Source of the DNA: Membranipora membranacea
Taxonomy: Eukaryota > Bryozoa > Gymnolaemata > Cheilostomatida > Membraniporidae
Direction: 5' to 3'
Assembly: GCA_914767715.1 (NCBI GenBank)
Contig: OU612069.1
Span: 3,040,001-3,104,000 of the forward strand
Length of the DNA: 64,000 nt
Shown here: positions 11,740-23,171 of the stretch, piece after piece
How positions within the stretch are numbered: the first letter of the stretch is position 1
Layout: each line of letters starts with the position of its first letter
Translations under genes and position numbers: made by a program
The notes under the pieces: generated by a model
The model's input: the letters and a program-made list of their open reading frames with translations, nothing else
The model's database searches: none
What the model was told of the DNA's origin: nothing

Positions 11740-13060
11740 GAGGGGCTAAGACTTGCAAGCTGCAGTGTAACCAAATTTTCTTTTGAGCAGCAGCAATGCC
11801 ATTGACTGTCTGAGTGTATCATTTTTATACCATTAGACTGCCGTGTAGACTACGCTGGTATAAGGTTTGAAGCAGTCACAAAACCATTCTGATAGAATAT
11901 AGGTGTGGGGCAGAAGGACTCAACCACCCAACCACCCGATACGGTGTAATGATTTGATATCCTAAACTAAAATCCCCTTCCGATGTATGCATGCATAACA
12001 GTCAATTATTCATGGTCCATGCTTTGTACAAGGATCACTGCTATAAGCTGCAAATAAATAAACGTGAACATTTTTGCAGCTGCCAATATAATGATGTATT
12101 ACCATATTTTCTTTCGAACAGCCTCAAGACATAAAATTGTCTGACAGCTTCAATTTATGTACTGTTTGATTTAATTTTGCCTGTAGTATGTATTTTTTGA
12201 AGCTGTTGGATTATATCAGTATTTTACAATGTCAAAAAACCTTTCTCATAAAAAAACAACTGTAAATGCATTCTCTTTTGGACAGCAGCAGCATGATCAT
12301 CGGCTGTCTGACAGAATAAGCTAATGTACCACTATATTCCCTAGTGTGTATAAGTTACGCTCATATAAGTTTAGAAGCAGAAAGATCAGACAGTATTTTC
12401 AAGGCCAAATATCCATTCACTTTTAAAACTGCCACCTCAATGTTGTTATGACTGGCAGAAGAGATGGATCAGATTTCTCAAAATGAATAACATCAGGTTT
12501 CAAATCACTAGAGAGCATTTTTGACAGGTAAAAACTATTTTCTCCTCAGTCTTTAACCCACATATTTTGTTTCTCAAACACTAACAACCCTATCTTGTCA
12601 CAAGCATCAAGTTGGTAAAAAACATGCCAAGAACTGGATTTGATCCACGGACATCTGCTTTTAAACCAAGGACTCTACCACTATCCCACATATCCATATA
12701 GTTTGAGAGGCAATACCTTTTGATTAACTTACTGAAGCATGCACTACATCACATAATGTGTTCTCTATATCATACAAGGATCATCGCTATGACAATAAAT
12801 CAATCAATCTCTAGGACAATAAATCTAATGTTGGCATTTTTGTGCTCGGTTAAAAAGTGGAAAAAGAATCTGATGTGGAACCACATTTTCTTTTGAGCAG
12901 CAGCAAGGCATCAAATCGTCTGACAGCTCCAGTTTTTATACCGTTGAACTCCAGAATGCCTGAAAATTACCTCATATAATTTTTGGAGCGGTGAGGTATA
13001 AACATGATTTTATACGGTCAAAAAACCATTCTCTGAAAAACTGCTACCATTCATTGTGTA
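11740..13060. repeat. Degenerate tandem repeat array
   Basis: A motif close to TTTTCTTTTGAGCAGCAGCA, followed by GTCTGACAG and a short T-rich stretch with ATACC, recurs at about 11776, 12105, 12270 and 12885. Around the copies are looser shared blocks, such as tracts ending TCAAAAAACC. The copies are strongly diverged. There is no open reading frame of note. Confidence 0.45.
12615..12705 (-). mobile_element. tRNA-derived SINE head (degenerate)
   Basis: On the minus strand a TGGTAGAG box lies about 30 bp before GTGGATCAAATCC, the spacing of the A and B boxes of a pol III promoter. The flanks do not pair into a full acceptor stem, so this is read as a SINE relic rather than a tRNA gene. Confidence 0.4.
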
Positions 13061-13179
13061 CTAATTTTCCGGGGGAGATAATCGAGAGTTAACCGAGCAA
13101 CCTTGTTGAAGGGGAGATCGGCAGCACACTAAATGAGCATGTGACTTAATTAGTCGTCACTGCACATGAGGACACAACA

Positions 13180-13380
13180 ATGGATACTGGAAATCAGGAT
13201 GAAGCCATCACTTTTATTAGATTAGGTGACTTAGGTGACTTATTAAATGTATTACCTATAATATTTCTTGGTGCAAGTCCCAAGGAAATATTCTTGTCAA
13301 TAACAGCTAGTGGAAGTAATGTGTTTTGCAGACAATGCAACAACACTACAGTAGTTCCACTATGCCCTCTCTTGATGTAA
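13180..13380 (+). CDS. Unidentified ORF conserved in both arms (left copy)
   Basis: A 66-codon frame opening MDTGNQDEAITFIRLGDL and ending VPLCPLLM. The mirror frame at 38563-38315 keeps the same reading frame with only substitutions, and it extends further upstream because the homology starts at its internal methionine. An open frame in both copies suggests past coding use, perhaps an exon or a transposon gene fragment. No family is recognised. Confidence 0.3.
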   Translation: MDTGNQDEAITFIRLGDLGDLLNVLPIIFLGASPKEIFLSITASGSNVFCRQCNNTTVVPLCPLLM

Positions 13381-13784
13381 TATTCAGTTTAGTTATGTTT
13401 TATAACTCACCAGAAGTCCCTAGTTAGTATTATCATAATCTTTGTTGTCTTAGATTGCACATTTTGAATGACAGGGCGATAATGGATCGGCCATAATTTT
13501 GTGGTCATTTTTGCCTGCAGTTTCAACCTTCGTCGTTTCCCTAATAAACTCACTTGGCGTCATCGTTGTTATTTTCCAGTGGGCTTAGCAAATTGGGATT
13601 CCCACGATGTAGCACGCAGTAGACATAACTGTTATAGACAAATTATCTTCTTCTTAATCTTAATGCAGACAGGATATGTGTGTATACCTATAATTAAAAG
13701 TTCAGGAACATTGGAAGGATAATCAGACACGCTCACTATTTGGTTAGTTGAGGCACTCGCCTGAGAGAGTGTATCATCTTTAAG

Positions 13785-14048
13785 TTGCCAATATATCTTA
13801 TTTTAAATTTTGCATATTACCATGCTTCCAGTTTGCCTGGCACTATGAGAGCAGAGTGTTCGCACACATTGTATGAGTATACAGCCATCCCTGGGGAAAT
13901 CTCAACTGGTACAACATTAAATGGTACACATATTGATGGTAAAGTAATGAACCAACATACATCTAAAATTGTGTTGGCCCTTTGGCAACGTGTTCAACAT
14001 CCTGAGATATCCATCACTGAAATAGCCGGGAGGTTTGCTTTCGCATAA
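13785..14048 (+). CDS. Unidentified ORF conserved in both arms (left copy)
   Basis: An 87-codon frame containing SLPGT.RAEC.HTLYEYTAIP and IVLALWQRVQHPEISITEIA, kept open in the mirror copy at 37922-37659 with few changes. It lies on the same strand as the 13180-13380 frame, so the two may be exons of one gene or parts of one mobile element. I recognise no domain. Confidence 0.35.
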   Translation: MPIYLILNFAYYHASSLPGTMRAECSHTLYEYTAIPGEISTGTTLNGTHIDGKVMNQHTSKIVLALWQRVQHPEISITEIAGRFAFA

Positions 14049-14148
14049 TTTATTAAAACAACCAAAGTATTCAAGAAGTGAAAGAGAAATCGGTTTTCAA
14101 ATATCCATTCCAATTCACTCGATATTGAATTATTGAAGAGAGAGAGTT

Positions 14149-14184
14149 GCCTCCCAGATTTTTAAGTGGGACAACTCTCTTTTT
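14149..14184. repeat. Short hairpin
   Basis: Inverted repeat AGAGAGTTG... / ...CAACTCTCT with a loop of about 20 bases. The mirror copy lies near 37535-37580. Confidence 0.4.
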
Positions 14185-14681
14185 GACAGTTGGAAAGCAG
14201 GCTCCCCAATCTCACAAAGTTTGTCAAGACAGGCTAAATATTGATATAAACTTTCCAAATGTCCACGACATAAAAATAAATAGATAAGAAGATTTTGGTA
14301 ATTCTAAATATTCACTGGACAACTGCCAAGATCAAACTATTTTGCTGAATATTATAGAAATGTATTGGCATAATCATCATAAAAATACTCAAGAGTACCT
14401 GAAAGAAAAACAGTATACACATTATGAAACACACTTTATATAGGTTATTTTATAATCAGATATCCATTACACAAATTTTAAAGTTTACGATATTAATATA
14501 TGAGGAACCAATTAAATGAAATTGAAACAGACCAATCACGATAATAAATGACACATTAAAGTGACAGTCCTACTAGGCCATGCTTGGTATGGTTTTAAAG
14601 ATCTCAGGCTAAAAAGTCATAAGGGCATATGAAATGAAACAGCATGTGAGCCTTGTTGCAGTAAAACTTTTCTGAAAATTG

Positions 14682-14742
14682 GGATCATAGTGGATCATAG
14701 TGATTAGTTGCCTCCCCTGACCACTATGATCCACTATAATCC
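14682..14742. repeat. Hairpin of GATCATAGTG units
   Basis: GGATCATAGTGGATCATAGTG faces CACTATGATCCACTAT across a short CCTCCCC-containing loop. The same structure occurs at about 36925-36988 in the right arm, so it predates the duplication. It lies just downstream of the lectin genes' stop codons. Confidence 0.6.
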
Positions 14743-14946
14743 TTGCAAAAATATTAAAAAAAACTAAAATGCTATTTTCCACAATTTTTATTTTCATTTT
14801 TTATTTTTATTTGCCCTATGAACTCACAATAATCGAGTTACTGGTGTAATATATCCATATTTCTAATAGGACTGTCACTTTAAGATATTTTTCCACAAGA
14901 TAAAAGTCAGGTTGTATTCGTAGTTGACCTTTTAGAATTACGGCAA

Positions 14947-15360
14947 TTAAACAGGTTTCTCACAAACATACTCCCTTGTGCCAAGACAAGACGCATCATC
15001 CATTAACATGTAATAATACCAGAGTTGTGTACACTCAGCGTTTCCACGAGGCTCACCAGGAGCCCACATATCGCTAGTAATATTAGAGCCATCAGACCAT
15101 TGGAAAGACGTAGTAGTACCAGAGATAATCACAGCATCTGTCCATACTCCATCGGTGACACCAATCCAGTCTGAATTAATATCAAAAGTATATTATAAAT
15201 GATTCAAATTATTGATTGATATCTAGATTGATTTGATAATCAATTGACCAAGTGATTGATTGAGTTAATGAGTGTGTGATTGCTTGAATTGCTTGATTGA
15301 TTGCTTGATTGATTGCTTGATTGATTGATTGATTGGTTGGTTGGTTGGTTGGTTGGTTGG

Positions 15361-15455
<95 letters not shown>

Positions 15456-18400
15456 CATGTTTAATACGTAGGTCAAAAATTTGTTCGATAGTTTGGTCAG
15501 CTTTTGTTAACTGCTGCGCTTGTGTTCTACATTATAGTGCTATAATGTCGTTTGAACAAAACTATAAAAAGGATGACATTGCTTTAAGATATGAACATTA
15601 TTGTGAAAAGATGCACATATATGATGAGACCATTGAATTCCATATCTGGAATTGCATCATTAGCTCTCGTTTGCAAAACAAAGGGCTTGCAAAAAAAGCC
15701 AGTCCCTTGTAGCATTCTAGAAACGCCAAAAATCATCAAAGCTGAAGGTAGTTTTATTACTGTTTGCAGATTTGTAGACGACACAATTTCCAAGGCTATG
15801 ATATTCATGCTAGTAGGGACAGCCAATCAAACAGCGTTAGATCAGTCCCTGTGTTGAGTGTTCTTATTGTATAAGGTTATGATACTATTTCCATTCCATG
15901 GGAAGATTTAATTCAGCTGAACAGCTTCAGCAGGGCACATTATTGTGTGTGATGCAAACATATTGATTTATGCAATATTTTTTGTTGATTGATCAATCAA
16001 TTTCGATCCGATTGAAGACATAAATCAGTAAAATAAACAAAATGCAAACATAATGCTATTTCAACAAGCTGCTGGATTTATTGGAATTTTCAAACCCGAA
16101 ACCCGATTAAAACTGATCGAGTTTTCAACAAAAAAACTTGCACAGTTAATTGCGAGTCTATAATAACACCATTGCCACTACATAAATCAATGTTGTTATA
16201 CCATGCACACCTATTTCCATCAGTGCCTCACTGCACATTTTTGGTAAGCTGTCTGGGCTTATGGTTATGTGACCTACAGATGTTACACTAGTTTCTTTGT
16301 TTTATTTTCCAGGGAAGAGTATAATGTACGTAAAGCCGTCACCTTATTTCAATCATAAATACGAATTTTCATTCTTGTTCTGTAGTCCTGAAGACATCTG
16401 CTGTATTGACTCAGCTTAGCAAATATATTTGCTGCTACCTGATTGGCTGTCGGCTAGGAATGCCAGGTCAACGAAATAAACTTTGTAACACACTGTAAGT
16501 GAACCTGAAACTGAAAAATGGTAAGTAATTTTAGGAGCATCTGACCAGGTATTGTCTCCCTCCAACCCATCAGCTAATCAGAAAAACACATTGGCTGGCT
16601 CACCTTGATTGTTGCCATTCATCAAAGTAACATAGATATCTCTGGTCTGTAGATTTTGGATGGTTGTTAACTTTGCTCCCCTTGTCTGACAATCATATAA
16701 AGCCTCCTGACGGTTCAGAATAGTAAAGAACATCTTGATACATGTATCTCTGACTGAGTTATGGTACCATCCATCACTGAGGTCACATGAACCAACAATT
16801 GCACCATCTGCATTGCGGGCAAAGAAAACTTTGTGTCATTATAAAGTGAAATAAATTTACATTCTCTTCTTTCACAATAAATCATTATCCTATCAATTTT
16901 TAGCCATACAGTCATGAAATTAATATGGAAATTGAAAACTTGAAAATTGAAGTAAAGATGATATATAACCAAATGAGTTCGTTAACACAAGTGAGAATAA
17001 ACATCCTATTGTAATGTGACCCACTTCTATAGAATGCCTCAGGGTCATATTATTATGTAGTAAGAAAATTGTGCTACAAAAAAATTTTACAACTAGTTCT
17101 TGAGGGGCAATCTCAAACATCCTTCCTTTTATTTTATAATTTAGCTATAATACTTTATTGCAATATAAAATTTCATAGCGTTTCAGTTTCCATTTCTATT
17201 TGTACACACTTATATTCTTCTCACCTGCTTCATTATCACCTTTCGAAAGATGCAAACAGTAATGAAAATACATCCTGAGCTGGGTACCACAAAAGTAAGC
17301 TTTGAAGTGGTTGATAGCCATACCAAAATTCTGTGGCCTACTGCTTATAAGAACTTGTAATCAGAGAAGCCGGCACATCACACAGAGTGAACAGATTGCA
17401 TTTCAATTTCATCAGATGTAGAAAATTCTTAAGGAAATGTAATTAATAAACCATAAATATAGATGTGTGCAGTAAAAGCAACAATTTCACTCTACATGAT
17501 GAACAGGATATTGAATTAAAAACACCATTAAATGAGTAGCACATATAAAGCTTTTGCCATAAAAGTGAATAATTTCCTTTAACTTGATAAGCTTTTGAAA
17601 TAATGAGATTAGTTTTCTATGTTTACGTTTTCACTGTCAGGTTACTAACATCTAGTGTCATTTGATCCACTGCAAGGATTTTAATGAAAGTGGGTACAAA
17701 CCAAGATAAATTGCAGATTATTTGTTTGCAAATAACCATGAATTGATGACAGATTCAAAGATTTCTTTTGCATAGTCTGTGATGTCATCAACTTCACACT
17801 AATGCGAACCGAAACAATATAAGCAACAAGTTGGTTATTGGCATTTTAGTGTTACTCCCAAAAGTAGTATTATGTTACCAATAATAATAAAATATCAAAC
17901 GCCTCCATCTTCTGAGTTATCTTCCGCATGATTGCAATAATTATTTCGTGGGTTGAGGTTTTTACTATTTTGGACTGCTTTATCAGCTACAAATGATTCG
18001 TTTTATTAGAGCATCAAATTACCCCTACGATGCCATCAGTTGGTTTTCTCCATATAAAAGCAAAAACATGTCATCTGTTGCAGTCTGGTTCTTTCTCTTT
18101 TTGGCATGCACTTAAAGACGCTATTAATTTCGACTTTTTACAGACTATGAATGTGTCATTTTTCGGCGGTAACCTAGTTTTATTCAAAAATTCATATCCG
18201 CACTGTAATTCTAGCCCTAACCAGATCGACAACAAATCAGGCAGATGAACATTTGAACATTCACCGACAGAGTTGAAACCACAAGACAGAAATAGCAAAT
18301 GCTTACCTGCCAGACTCACAGATTCACCTGCTTCACAGTTTGAGTCACTTGATCCAGACTCAACTATCACTGATCCAAGTCGACATGAGGATGAGTCTCT

Positions 18401-19207
18401 AACATACCCAAACCCTCTACATCCTTCGGTTGAAGCACATCTTGCTGCACATCTGATAATGGTCAGATTATGCAGTGTTTCTATGACACTCTCGCTTCTG
18501 ATGCAGTGAATGGTCATAGCAAACCCTTGAGTCTGTAGCATCATGATTCTGGCTGGATACTGGCCCATTTAGAAAAAAAAAGAGAAAATGGATGAGGTTA
18601 AGCAAACAAAATTGAACAATGTATGGATGTACTTTTTCCCAATTTACACTCCACACTTAAGTTTGGGAGGAGGAGTAGCTCTTAAAAAAAATTATGGATT
18701 TAATAGAGAATTGATTGCCATTTGATGAATGTCATAACCACCATAAGGTATCATCATCATATTTGAAGTGGAGAGAGTTATCCGCTTTTGGGTAGAGGTA
18801 CTTGGACCCATGGTACTCATGCCGCACCCTATACCCATGCCCGTCGGAAATCCGGCTAGTCGTTATATCGAAGAGGCAGAGGGGGTTCTTTTTACTGTGT
18901 GTGGGGTGTGCAAACACACAGTGGACCTACGGTATTTTTAGTCCCGTTCTGCAAGGACCTGGCTAGGATGAATGGTGTGCCAGTACCAAATCAGAAATGA
19001 CCCCCGGCGCCGGGAATTGAACCTGGGCCTCAAAGATCCCATGTCTGCACCCTTAACCATTAGACCACTCCTGACTCCAAGGTATCAGTATACATACATT
19101 GGTGAGTACATATTACGTAATACTAGTAATGTGTTATAAGCGTTTATACCTACATGGGAAAGAAGCAAAATTAGGTGAAGTAAGAATTTTGGCTGTTCTC
19201 CGCCCAT
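14947..19207 (-). CDS. Secreted PAN/apple plus C-type lectin protein (left gene)
   Basis: Four exons on the minus strand: 19207-19150, 18552-18307, 16807-16604 and 15170-14947, all with GT-AG borders in phase 1; 732 bp, 243 aa. Exon 1 codes a signal peptide (MGGEQPKFLLHLILLLSHV). Exon 2 is a PAN/apple domain (residues about 20-101) with TIIRCAARCASTEGC and RGFGY. Exons 3 and 4 form one CTLD with CDLSDGW, DCQTRGAKL, WIGVTDGVW, QWSDGSN and a YVCEKP end; six cysteines suit the long form. The calcium/sugar motifs are atypical: EPR where EPN/QPD is usual, and MDD instead of WND. A secreted recognition protein is likely but its ligand is unknown. Poly(A) signal candidates lie near 14790-14810. Confidence 0.85.
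15290..15456. repeat. TTGA/TTGG tetranucleotide microsatellite
   Basis: Long uninterrupted runs of TTGA, with a short internal TTGG run near 15334-15362, in the last intron of the left lectin gene. The mirror position in the right arm (about 36415-36500) has only a few scattered copies. The reading frame that gives Asn-Gln-Ser-Ile repeats across it is not a gene. Confidence 0.9.
15630..15925 (+). other. Left-arm-only segment inside lectin intron 3
   Basis: About 300 bp here have no equivalent in the right arm, where the flanking sequences (ATATATGATGAGACC and AGCTGAACAGCTTCAGCAGGG) are nearly adjacent. It contains an open frame to a stop at 15857 with SILETPKIIKAEGSFITV, which I do not recognise. 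It is an insertion on the left or a deletion on the right. Confidence 0.4.
18754..19077 (-). mobile_element. tRNA-derived SINE, left-arm copy
   Basis: A 324-bp element in intron 1 of the left lectin gene, at the mirror position of 32633-32956. The head at 19077 reads GAGTCAGGAGTGGTCTAATGG with A-box and B-box (GTTCAATTCCC) spacing of a tRNA. It is bounded by a 10-bp target-site duplication, TGATACCTTG at one end and TGATACCTTA at the other. Presence in both arms with the same duplication shows it inserted before the arms formed. Confidence 0.85.
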
Positions 19208-20343
19208 GTTCTCCCTGTTGATCTGTTAGTCAATGTTGAAATAGATGTGAGAATATGTGAAGTTGGCAATTTTATTCAAAATGCTCTGCTCCTTCATGAA
19301 AGGAATTGAAATTGATTTTGCAGATGATAGCTAAAAATATTATTGTAAGATCACAAAAAGAGTTGTGAGTTGTGCATTGAGAAAGGAAATTAAATAAACA
19401 AGTTCTTGATGAACAATTTATATTTGAATAGATTTCAATAGACTCAGATCAATACAACCATATAATCCTGATCTTGATCGCATCACCTTGATACATGCTT
19501 TCATTGCAAGTCAATTTGACTTGTGTGATTAGCTTCTCTATTCTTTGTCTGAAGAGGATTTGTGTAAGATTCAGATGATTCAAACGGCGTAAATGCTGAA
19601 CACATCACAGGGAATGAAGAAATAACTCAGTAATGACATTTGTGGCCTCGCTAATTATTTAATTCAGCAATACGTAACTTTGTTTTACAAAGCACTACCA
19701 GAGTATGTGTTTAACTTGCGAGAGAAAGAGCTCCTATGATGATGCCCCCTGCACTGAGCAACATATTAAGCCTTTTTGTTACATCCCCATATGTTTGACA
19801 AACACATACAACGACGGCCAAGCAAACCAAATGATTGAGATGTCACTTCTGGTGGCTGAAACGGCTTTTCGATCTGAGAGTTTCATTGCACTTGTACTAT
19901 ATTTGATAATCCATCGCTAGCAACAAGATTTAGTTCATATATTAGTTTCAACAATGTTTTTTCGACTTTGCAGGTCCTTGAAATCGTAATCCCATCTTTG
20001 GCGGTTACATAATAGAACTGTGAAACCGTCACTCCAAGTTAGACCCATGTTTCATAACCTAATACATACAACTGAGTCTTTTGTTGGGAATAGCTCTTTA
20101 GGTGTGATCCTGACAATTATCTACCTGATCCCTCCATGATTTCATGACTCAAACAACATTAAGTAGTATCAGTAAATAGTGCGTAAACAGTCTGTCAATT
20201 ATATAACATGATTAATAGAGACATCACTGACTGACAGGTGAAATTCCATAAATTGTGGAGATGGTTATGACTAAGTTTTATTCCATGTATGAACATTTTT
20301 TACCCAATCTATTATTTGTTTCCATTCCATTGTTAAAGCATAT

Positions 20344-20430
20344 TTGAGTATAGGTACTGGGACCAATAGCATGCCGCACCCTACACCCATACCCGCTGGA
20401 AACCTGGACACCTTTATATCGAAGAGGCAA
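20344..20430 (-). mobile_element. SINE tail fragment
   Basis: Contains the SINE tail motif GCCGCACCCTACACCCATACCCG, followed by GAAACCTGG and TCGAAGAGGCA. It lacks the tRNA-like head. The mirror copy is at about 31290-31375. Confidence 0.6.
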
Positions 20431-20761
20431 AAAGGGTGAAAAAAGGAAATTTGATGTTATCTTTAAGTCAATAAGTTAGAATGGACGTATATATTGTTCC
20501 TGTCATATGCGGACTCGGGAACAGGATTCTTATGAACTCTTTTAGCACGGAAACGGAAAAAAAAAAGGAAATTATCATAAAGATTCATAATGCAACTTCT
20601 ACATTGATGGCTTCAAGCCTGCAGCCTACGATCAATAAAGTAATATGATTATTAGAAAGGCTATATTTTGAATATATTCAACATTTCTATTCTATTAGGA
20701 GTAGTCTATCCAACAACCCTGCATGTAATAACCTGTCTTCTGATGTGAGACAAAAATTCAT

Positions 20762-21187
20762 TTGTTCATTGTTGTTCTGGCTATCAAACGAGAGGTTCTT
20801 GGTTCAAATTCTGCTCTCATCGCAAAGGAATTATCCTGGCTTCACCGTATCGATGTACAACTAATATCACATCAACTTCAACCAACACCCTCACAAATCA
20901 CCAACATTGACACATTGGACATACTCAGCCTTCTACGTCAAGGATGTTAGACGTTAATAACAATCAAAACCATCCAGGGGTCTTTGAGAACTATAGTTGT
21001 CAATAACCCGTTCTCTGGAGAGTAATTTCTCATACCGCTACCCTCCCCCAACATAAGACTGGACCGGACTGTGGATGGGAAGCCTTTGTATTTTAATGAT
21101 CATAATATTTTCTTCACTGCTCTACCAAGTGGTATCATACCAGTGACACAAATTGTTCCCCTTAACCAACAAACTATACAGAAATAA
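20762..21187 (+). pseudogene. Unidentified broken ORF pair (left copy)
   Basis: Two adjacent frames match 30961-30535. The first opens MFIVVLAIKREVLGSNSAL and the second contains RTIVVNNPFSGE and SGIIPVTQIVPLNQQTIQ. The left copy has an extra stop after NNPFSGE, where the right copy reads on. The protein family is not recognised; a decayed mobile-element gene is one possibility. Confidence 0.35.
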
Positions 21188-21434
21188 AACTAGTAATTAT
21201 AATGGAATATTGTCACACAAATGCACGGATACAAATTTTTGGATAAATAATAGTATGGATCAAATTGTATATTATATTTTAGAGAATAAAAACAATTCTT
21301 TATTGCTCTTGATAATGAATCGAAATGTAGAAGTTTTTTTATTTTCTAGGCTTCAAAGTTTATATGCCTGAAACTAGCCTGTGCATGGTGACACTTTAAT
21401 CTGCCTGTTTTCGCAAACTGTGAAAAAAGCTTAC

Positions 21435-21633
21435 TTGGGTTGTTGTTGTTCGACAAATTAACATAGAAATCTAAGATCTGTAGATTTGGAACTACTGGTA
21501 ACTCTCTTGGTCTGGCATGCCTCTGCAGCTTCCCGATGGAACATTTTAGTGAAGAAATTCTTGACACAAGTGACCCTCAATGAGTTATTATACCATCCTT
21601 CACTGAGGTCACATGAACTGACACTTGCAGAAT
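21435..21633 (-). pseudogene. Frameshifted first lectin exon (left centre)
   Basis: This mirrors the intact exon 26617-26820. Acceptor (TTTTTTAAG) and donor (gtaagc) are kept, but the exon is 199 bp rather than 204. Five bases are lost where the intact copy reads AGAGCAAAGTTCCCAG, which shifts the frame after the QTK/R region. The second lectin exon is missing because the left arm lacks the mirror of 27031-30453. This copy is dead. Confidence 0.8.
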
Positions 21634-21738
21634 CTTAAAAAAGCGATAGTCAATTTATCAAGGTTAAATTTCACTAATGAACTTAGAACACAGATTTCCT
21701 AATTTGATTACCTGCTCTGCAATTACTTAAGCCCTTAC

Positions 21739-22987
21739 TACGGTTGACCAAAGCCACCAAAATTTTCCCACATAATATCCCCAGTGCCTGTAATTATGGC
21801 GGTTTTGGTCGACCAAAACCGCCACTGTAGCTGCGAATCAAACTTGTTTTCTTTTTTAGTGGCGGTTTTGGTCGACCAAAACGCCACTGTAGCTGCAAAT
21901 CATACCCGATTTCTTTTGAGTGGCGGTTTTGGTCGACTAGGACCGCCAATAAAGAATTCTTATTTCAGACAGGTGAGCACTACTCCCACCATAAATAGTC
22001 TGATCATGTGACATATTTCTCTTCGTATTTTCCTCAAGACCGAAACCATTGCAAGTGCTAGGTACTAATGACTACCAAGGATGACCTGTTACTCCTTCTT
22101 CTATGGACTAGGTCTTATTTGACCGCCCTAGTTAACGGTCCCCCTTAAGCTCGGGTGGCTTGTGTGGGGTAGTACCCTATACCCTTGCCCGCTGTTGCCG
22201 GCTACTCTTTTTCGAAGAGGCAGAGGGGGATCTTTATACTGCATGCAGGCACACAGTAGACCTCCTGTATTTATGGTCCTGATCAGAACAGACCTGGCTA
22301 GGATAAATGGCTTGCCAGTGCAAATCATAAATGACAGCCGGTGCCGGGAATCGAACCTGGATCATAACATCACAAGTCCATACCCTTAACCGTCAGACAA
22401 CTCCTGACTCCTACATACATACATACATAATAACATACTTACTAGTTTAGTATTACCATAATAATATTTTGAATCCTGTCCTGCAGTTGACTTACATGAA
22501 TGATGTGATGCTGGATGACCACATCCATATCTGTGGTTGGCTGATCCCTTGTAATAATAGTCACATAATTGGCATCGATCATAGAAACCATAAGCACCAG
22601 CCATGTTCCTATTTCCAAACTATTTAAAGCTTAATTGCAAAGTACTAGTCACTAGTCACTAGTACCTAGCACTGGCAAGGTTTCCGGTCTTGAGGAAATT
22701 ACGAATAGTATATATCACATGATCAGTCTATTTAAGGTGGGAGTTGTGCTCACCTATCTGAAATAAGAATTCTTCATTGGCGGTTTTGGTCGACCAAAAC
22801 CGCCACACCAAAGAAAATAAGTATAATTTGCAGCTACAGTGGCGGTTTTGGTCGACCAAAACCGCCACTAAGAAAGAAAACAAGTTTGACTCCCAGCTAC
22901 AGTGGCGGTTTTGGTCGACCAGAACCGCCATAATTACAGACACTAGGGATATAATGTGGGAAAAATTGGTGGTTTTGGGCAACTGTA
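21739..22987. mobile_element. 1,249-bp foldback DNA element with palindromic subunits
   Basis: It is bounded by a 6-bp duplication, CCTTAC, at 21733-21738 and 22988-22993. The right arm shows the empty site (CCCTTATGTAAT near 26500). Terminal inverted repeats begin TACGGTTGACCAAAGCCACC, matched by TACAGTTGCCCAAAACCACC at the other end. Each terminal region carries three copies of a 26-bp palindrome, GGCGGTTTTGGTCGACC plus its complement (near 21799, 21862, 21921 and 22779, 22842, 22903). No transposase is visible. The interior contains a SINE. Confidence 0.85.
22148..22411 (-). mobile_element. tRNA-derived SINE inside the foldback element
   Basis: The head at 22411 reads on the minus strand GGAGTCAGGAGTTGTCTGACGG, with B box GGTTCGATTCCCGG. 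The tail contains CCTCTGCCTCTTCGAAAAAG and the ACCCTATACCC block (seen as its complement). It belongs to the same family as the 324-bp copies but to a different subgroup, shared with the copy at 23783-25516. Confidence 0.75.
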
Positions 22988-23171
22988 CCTTACGTAGTTA
23001 AACTAATATTTGGCTTAAGAAGGCAGCTTAAAACAGTGTCAGATCAATTGCATCTTTGTGAAAGAACAGATTTGTCATCAGCCGGCATTGGTACTTGCCT
23101 GCATGTAAGATAAGTCGGCATTGAAAGGAATTCGGAATAACAGTGAATTCTTTCTTTGCACTAGGTGCACT

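Larger units (their letters stand above)
13175..23166. repeat. Left arm of the large inverted duplication
   Basis: The arm matches 26347-38517 in inverse order. Anchor pairs: 13180-13380 with 38315-38517; 13785-14048 with 37659-37922; lectin exon 14947-15170 with 36541-36764; 16604-16807 with 34918-35121; PAN exon 18307-18552 with 33158-33403; signal exon 19150-19207 with 32503-32560; 20762-21190 with 30535-30961; 21253-21738 plus 22994-23166 with 26347-27030. The left arm lacks the equivalent of 27031-30453 and carries an extra 1,249-bp element at 21739-22987. The loop between the arms is 23167-26346. Confidence 0.9.

Noticed and set aside
15240-15476. Asn-Gln-Ser-Ile repeat protein on the minus strand
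   Set aside because: Translation of the TTGA microsatellite; the mirror arm has no such frame.
18273-18509. 78-codon plus-strand frame over the PAN exon (also 33201-33437 in the right arm)
   Set aside because: Antisense of the PAN exon; it is conserved only because that exon is identical in both arms.
21799-22931. CRISPR-like array of regularly spaced 26-bp palindromes
   Set aside because: This is eukaryotic DNA; the repeats are symmetric, only three per side, inverted between sides, and lie inside transposon ends.
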